From Thermothielavioides terrestris NRRL 8126 (Eukaryota; Ascomycota; Sordariomycetes; Sordariales; Chaetomiaceae): DNA of 64,000 nucleotides. Position 1 is the stretch's first letter; every line of letters begins with the position of its first letter. The position numbers were made by a program, and so were the translations under genes. Location: positions 1,984,001 through 2,048,000 of the forward strand of contig NC_016460.1 in assembly GCF_000226115.1 (NCBI RefSeq). Reading direction: 5' to 3'. Under the pieces are notes generated by a model that was given only the letters and a program-made list of their open reading frames with translations, had not been told where the DNA came from and did not search any database. Positions 58,776-64,000 of this stretch are shown here, piece after piece.

Positions 58776-61184
58776 ATGGATACCAGCCATTTGGCCCAGC
58801 AGGTCAATACAATAATCGGCCAGCTGCACGGCTTGTTTGACGAGATCGGTGTCTCTAACCATGATCGCGAAGCGCGGGAGGCCGAGGTAAGGAACAACAG
58901 CGTTCGCGCTGCCGGTGATGTTTCCGTGCCCGTGCTGAAGGTGCCCATGGCAGCTCTTTGCGGCTCTGTCCGATGCGCTGCACAACCAAGTCCGCCTCGT
59001 GACGACGGAGAAGAAGAACATGATCGATGAAGCGCAAAAGATAATCACGACGATCCGGCAGATGGAAGCCTCCCTCGATGACACCAAGTTGCGCCGTGAC
59101 TACCAGGCCGAGGATGATGACGACCTGAAGATCACATACCCGCTGTCGAGGTGTCTCCAAGTGCTGAAAGATAAGCACAAGCAGGTCGCCCGTCTGCACA
59201 GGGAACGGTACGAGCAAGTCAAGAGTACGCAATCTTCTTCTTGCCCGGCAGCAGTGGTTGAACGAGAAGTTAACAGTCTGCAGAATTGGCCCAAGCGCTC
59301 GAGTCTTACTCCCTCCACCTTGAACCGAACTTTGTCAAGCTGGCTCTGCCTCCGACGGGACCTAATCTGTCCATCTCCCCCAGCTTTGATCTTTCGCCGG
59401 CCTACGTGGATAAGCTGGATGCCGAGTTTACGCGCGTGTATGAGGAGTACACCCGCCGCGTGGCAGCAGTAAAAGCGCTGGCCGAGAACATCATTCAGTT
59501 GTGGGCCGAGCTCGGGACGCCGCAAGCGCAGACGGACGGCGCGATTGTCAAGTACTATCGCGACGCTCCCGAGCAGCTCGGCCTCCACGAAGAGGACATT
59601 GCTCGGCTGCGCTCCAAGAGAGACAAGCTCTTGGACGAGAAGAAAAATCGCGAGAAGCGCTTGAAGGACCTCCGGAGCGCAGTTGAAGCCCTCTGGGAGA
59701 AGCTTGGAATCGACGAAGGGGAGCGTAAGGCCTTCCTTAACGGCAACCGTGGCTGTGGCATCCGCCAGATCAACGAGTTTGAGGATGAGCTGGCGAGGCT
59801 GAACGAGTTGAAGAGACAGAACCTGCATCTGTTTGTCGAGGATGCTCGGTGCAAGCTGCAGGAGCTTTGGGACGCCCTCTACCTGTCCGAGGATGAGATG
59901 CTCGAGTTCACCCCGGCCTTCTCCGACGTTTACAGCGACGCTCTGCTCGAAGCCCACGAGCACGAGATTGCGCGACTCGAGGTGCTCAAAGAGCAGCGCG
60001 CGCCAACGCTAGCGCTCATCGACAAGCACAAGAGTCTAGTGCACGACCGGGACGAGCTAGCTGCCGCCAGTCAGGACGCCTCACGGCTGATGACGCGAGG
60101 CCAGAAAGGCGAGAAGAGGGACCCCGGTAAACTGCTTCGAGAGGAGAAGATGAGAAAGCGGATTGCCAAGGAACTTCCCAAGGTCACCGCCGAGCTGCGC
60201 AAGGCCTTGGAGCAATGGGAAGACGAGTACGGCCGCCCGTTCCTCGTGCACGGAGAGCGATATCTCGATTGCCTCGAGGCGGAGGAGTCAAAGCCAGCGC
60301 CGGGCCCAAGATCGAAGACACCTGGCCCGACGCCCACACCCTCCAGCACTGCGAACACCGGCTTGAGCCGAGCTCGCAGTGTCGGTAGCATCAAGTCTGG
60401 CCCGAAGTCCACAGCCAAGACGCCGACGGCTGGGCCAGCTACCAACACAATCAGGGGCAACCAGACCCTCCGGGGCCCACCAACGAGCACTAACAAGGGT
60501 AGCCCGACACGGCTGCCGGCGCGGATGCCGCTGTCGAATCTCAAACACGGCGGCAACTCTCCCGACCGACCGGCTCGCCCCGAGTCAAGGGCCGAAACCG
60601 GGAGCATCCGCCACGGCAACCCCGTCATGCGGGCGCCCCCGCCGAAGATGCGGGATCTCCTGCCGCCACCAGAGCTGGAGACACCAGTTAACCACTACCG
60701 GGCGGCCGGTCTCTCCTCCAGCATCGTCCGACATGTCGAGCCGGAAGACGTCTACGACGACGGGGACCGGTACTCGTACCAAGAAAACAGCAGGCCGGCG
60801 TCGCGGGATTACTACGCCTCGCGGACCGAGCGCTCGCACCCGCCGCCACAGGCGCAGCCACCGCCACCGCCCCCAGCAGCGGCAGCGGCACCCGCGGTGC
60901 GCCAGATCTCCAACACCTCCACCGTGGTCACCGGCTCGGAGAACTGGGAGACGTACGACGACAACTCGGAGCCCGAGGAGGACGTCTCGGACACCTACTT
61001 CGCCAAGCTGCGCGCCGCGCGCGCCGCGCGCGCCCAGCAGGCCGCCGCCGGCCTGCCCAAGCGCCAGCGCGGCGGCTTCCCGCCCGCCTCCGCCCGTGCC
61101 GCGGCCGCCGGGCAGGTCACGGTCGACCGCGACGGCAATCGGATTGTGTCGGGCAGTGAGTGGACTGATGAGGATGCTTACTAG
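58776..61184 (+). CDS. ASE1: Microtubule-bundling protein Ase1/MAP65/PRC1
   Basis: Crosslinks antiparallel microtubules in the spindle midzone. Exons 58776-58886, 58954-59224 and 59284-61184 give 760 residues. The N terminus forms a dimerising coiled coil (LAQQVNTIIGQLHGLFDEIG, TTEKKNMIDEAQKII); spectrin-like helices follow (ENIIQLWAELG, LWEKLGIDEGERKAFL, INEFEDELARLNELK, CKLQELWDALYLSEDEMLEF), which are the family's strongest signatures. The C-terminal 280 residues are basic, Pro/Ser-rich and disordered, with candidate phosphorylation SP/TP sites (KTPGPTPTPS), as expected for cell-cycle control by CDK. The last part ends in an Ala/Arg-rich segment and GSEWTDEDAY. Confidence 0.94.
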
Positions 61185-62904
61185 CTTAGCGCTGACGGGG
61201 ACGGGGGATGTTCCGCGCCGCCTGCGCTCCTCTCGAGGGCCGTCCGAGTTGCCCCGTGGGAAGTTGCCAGTGAATGGCGAATGAATGGGCTGGATGATGG
61301 GTATGAAGTTACGGCGCTACGACGACATGTCTTGCTTTTTGTTGATGAGAAGCAGCCATATGCGTTGATGTAGCCTGGCACATTCTTTCTTTGTGTGTGC
61401 TGTGTTGGATTGATTGGGTTGAGGAAACCCCCCCGGGGGTTTGTGGGCTTGGCTGTTTTTGATACGGATACGGATTCCCGCATGCAACACATGGAGTTTC
61501 CCTTGTGTCTTCTCTTTATTTTTCTTCCCTCGTTCCTTTCTCGGCGCCCGACGAGGGACGGCCCTTTCGGCAGCCGCAAGGCTGAATAAGGGTTTTGCGT
61601 CGCTTTCCTAATCGCGGACTTCCCCTTCGTTTTCATTTCCCCTTTCTGTTCTGGCTGGCGCGGGCCGGTAAAACAGCCTCATCTTTCTGGAGTGGCTTCA
61701 TTTGTTTTTCTGTTTGCGTATCCATACGTGTGTGTATCTGTACGGTTGCGGCTGGGGCGTGCCAACCGAGGAGCAGGAGGGCTGGCTGTGCTTGAGGGAC
61801 CGATGAACAGGTCTACCGAGCCCGCCGGCGCCCGTGTAGATCTTACAATGGAGTGGCGTTTTGCGGCTTGGGAAGGTCCTTGTTTGGTCGTGTGTCCGCG
61901 CCTCCTGTCTGGCTCTTTTGCTAGGCGGAACCGTCTGGCGGGTCGTGAACAATACAAACAGGTCGGTATCTTTTGTATTTGGTTTTCGGTAGCGGGTGAT
62001 GGAGAATACAGGTGGTTCTCCTAGAGCATTGCTGCGGGTGAAGTGACCTGAACGAGAAAGTGATTTTGATGCCGTCCACAGTGAGAGACAGCCGTGGTCT
62101 AGCAACGGACGCCTGGCCCTGTACGAAAGGTACGAACATATCATCATGCTAGTCGGTTGCTTTCCCCGTTGGATCGGATCTCGTTGCATGCTAAGTCCAT
62201 CGTCGCGACACCGAGCCAACGGCTTCGGCGGCTGCAACCTTGAAACTGGACCGCCGCGGTTTACCATACTCATGCGGGGAAGATACAGCGTTGACACCGT
62301 TTCATTCTGAGTACCTGCCGTACGCAGTATGTATCCGTAGCTAATGTCGGTACAATCAAGGTTTCTGACACCCCCCGTTAGACTGGGCTGGCATGGATTG
62401 GTGTGTGTTATGGTATACACCATGTTGTATTACACCATGTTGTGTATACAGAACGCGAGTCAGGGGGTGAGTTGACATTACGCTTATCTTCGGTTCTTGG
62501 CCAAAAGCCGAGCGGCCGAGTGCCGAACAGCGAGCGAACGAGCGAGCCTTCTGTTCTGGGGCTGGGCGCCTTGCTGGGAGTGTACTTGGCGGGGATAGCG
62601 GATATAATGTGGCCCTTGCAAAAAGCGAGCTTCCCCAGGTTGCTTTGCGGCAGCAGCAAGGCGGGGCCAGATTCGTGCCTCCTGTGGGGGCGTCCATGAT
62701 GCTTCTGATCCGGGTCGCTAATGTTCGATGCTTTGCGTCCATGGCTGGCTGCAAATACGGGTATGAGTCGCCGTTGCGAGAATCCCTGCTGGGCTGGTCA
62801 AACTTCCAGAGCAGAGGGGGGCCATACGCCCCATGCTGTCCACCAGGTCTCCATCTCGCATACTCACCCCGTAGTGCTTATCGACTCTGCCAAATGCCGC
62901 CTCG
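61185..62904. other. Intergenic
   Basis: About 1.7 kb without a gene. In the probable ASE1 3' UTR there is an AAACCCCC/GGGGGTTT inverted repeat at about 61425-61442. A short direct repeat of ACACCATGTTGT lies at about 62417-62443. The right part should hold the MFS gene promoter. Confidence 0.5.
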
Positions 62905-64000
62905 ATGACGCCGCAAGAGAACCCCGACATCTCCAATGCCGATGTCGCCACCACGCCACAGGCTGATCCAGACGAGGAGAAAGGCCCCGGAGGAGTGATA
63001 CAGGATGCGAATGATGACCAGCCTCCCGCCGAAGCAGGCGAGCTCCAGGCGCCGCACACCATCTTCACGACCTGGGAGAAGCGCTTCATCGTGTTCGTGG
63101 CCTCGGCAGCGGGCTTCTTCTCGCCCATCAGCGCGAACATCTACTTTCCGGCCCTGAACTCGCTGTCGCGCGATTACGGCGTCTCAGCCACCCTCATCAA
63201 CTTGACCGTGACCGTGTACATGATCTTCCAGGGCCTCGCACCCTCGTTCACCGGCTCGCTCTCGGACAACGTCGGCCGGCGTCCCATCTACTTCATGTGT
63301 TTTGTCATCTACATCGGTGCCAACATCGGCCTGGCGCTCCAGCACTCATTCGCCGCCTTGATGGTCCTCCGCTGCGTCCAGAGCTCGGGCAGCAGTGGCA
63401 CGGTCGCCCTCGCTAATGCCGTCGTCAGCGATGTCGCCTCGGCTGCGGAGCGCGGCGTCTACATCGGCTACGCCTCAGTGGGGGGCATGCTGGGGGTCGC
63501 TCTCGGGCCTATCCTCGGTGGCGTTCTGAGCAGCTACCTCGGTTGGCGGGCCATCTTCTGGTTCCTCACCATTTGCGCGGGCGTAATGCTCCTGGCTATC
63601 GGCCTGTTTCTGCCCGAGACGGCGCGGTCGGTCGTAGACAATGGCTCCTTGTCACCGCAGAGGTGGAACCGGAGCCTCTGGGACCTGCTCCCCAGGGTGA
63701 AGCGCAGAAAGGCAAGCGTGCGGCCGACGGGGGTGACCAAGGGGCGAAAGAGAGGCGTCATCAACCCCTTCTCGACGCTTAAGATCTGCTTCGACAAAGA
63801 GGCGTCCATCGTGCTCCTGGTGAACGGCATCTCGTATGCCGGCTACTTTGCCATCGCAACCGCGATCCCCTCGCAGTTCGCCAAGATCTACGGCTTCGAT
63901 GACCTCAAGATCGGCCTCTGCTTCATCCCCATCGGCGTCAGCAGCGGCCTGTCCACCGTCCTGGTCGGCCGCGCGATCGACTGGAACTTTGCCCGGCACG
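62905..64000 (+). CDS. MFS drug:H+ antiporter, DHA1 type (5' part only)
   Basis: Plasma-membrane transporter, probably multidrug or polyamine/quinidine-type export. ATG 62905 starts a frame that is still open at the window end after 365 codons, so about two-thirds of a 12-helix protein is present. A 55-residue hydrophilic N-terminal tail precedes TM1 (FIVFVASAAGFFSP). MFS motif A, GSLSDNVGRRP, is at residues 117-127 between TM2 and TM3; the antiporter motif C-type GVALGPILGG lies in TM5 at about residue 195. The central cytosolic loop is rich in Lys/Arg. No intron is seen so far. Substrate cannot be told from sequence. Confidence 0.9.
   Translation, partial: MTPQENPDISNADVATTPQADPDEEKGPGGVIQDANDDQPPAEAGELQAPHTIFTTWEKRFIVFVASAAGFFSPISANIYFPALNSLSRDYGVSATLINLTVTVYMIFQGLAPSFTGSLSDNVGRRPIYFMCFVIYIGANIGLALQHSFAALMVLRCVQSSGSSGTVALANAVVSDVASAAERGVYIGYASVGGMLGVALGPILGGVLSSYLGWRAIFWFLTICAGVMLLAIGLFLPETARSVVDNGSLSPQRWNRSLWDLLPRVKRRKASVRPTGVTKGRKRGVINPFSTLKICFDKEASIVLLVNGISYAGYFAIATAIPSQFAKIYGFDDLKIGLCFIPIGVSSGLSTVLVGRAIDWNFARH

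Noticed and set aside
61424..61442. CCCCC/GGGGG inverted repeat resembling a bacterial terminator
   Set aside because: Rho-independent terminators do not operate for nuclear pol II genes; reported only as a 3' UTR sequence feature.

Overview
This window is nuclear DNA of a filamentous ascomycete, most likely a sordariomycete (Sordariales, Chaetomiaceae-like; this placement is inference from gene content and GC-rich codon use, not from a database search). Evidence: genes with short GT-AG or GC-AG introns (about 54 to 121 bases) containing CTAAC/CTGAC-type branch sites, GC-rich third codon positions that create long antisense shadow frames, and fungal families such as a duplicated FEX fluoride channel, a Pth11/rhodopsin-like membrane protein and a short ATG16.

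Layout: 0-5 kb, a tRNase Z-like metallo-hydrolase and the eight-exon cytosolic methionyl-tRNA synthetase (both minus). 5.7-7.5 kb, an unrecognised protein with an internal repeat (+). 7.7-11 kb, FEX1 (minus) facing away from a bacterial-type uracil phosphoribosyltransferase (+). 11.2-18.3 kb, DNA ligase IV and a five-exon HAM1/BPI-like protein (minus). 19.7-21 kb, an aminoglycoside-phosphotransferase-like gene with an in-frame stop. 21-23.8 kb, a repeat-bearing intergenic region holding a 40-51 residue zinc-ribbon microprotein and a 368-base MITE with perfect 31-base inverted ends. 23.9-30 kb, DOT1 (+), ATG16 (minus) and VPS16 (+). 31-36 kb, a Dma1/Dma2-type FHA-RING ligase (minus) and the mitochondrial processing peptidase alpha subunit (+). 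36.8-46.4 kb, an HSQG-type alpha/beta-hydrolase-like protein (minus) and the large ribosome-biogenesis factor RRP5 (+). 48-51.8 kb, a Ser/Pro-rich unknown, a 487-base MULE-like MITE with 11-base target duplications, and a small split hypothetical gene. 53.3-55.3 kb, a Pth11-like receptor-type protein. 58.8-61.2 kb, ASE1/MAP65. 62.9-64 kb, the first 365 codons of a DHA1-type MFS transporter, cut by the window edge.

Most genes are conserved housekeeping genes and do not form an obvious pathway cluster. The one functional pairing I see is ATG16 and VPS16, which diverge from a shared 378-base spacer and act at the start and the end of autophagy. No secondary metabolite cluster, CRISPR array, rRNA or convincing tRNA gene was found. 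The least described items are the zinc-ribbon microprotein, the two MITEs, the interrupted phosphotransferase gene and the telomere-like motifs near DNA ligase IV.
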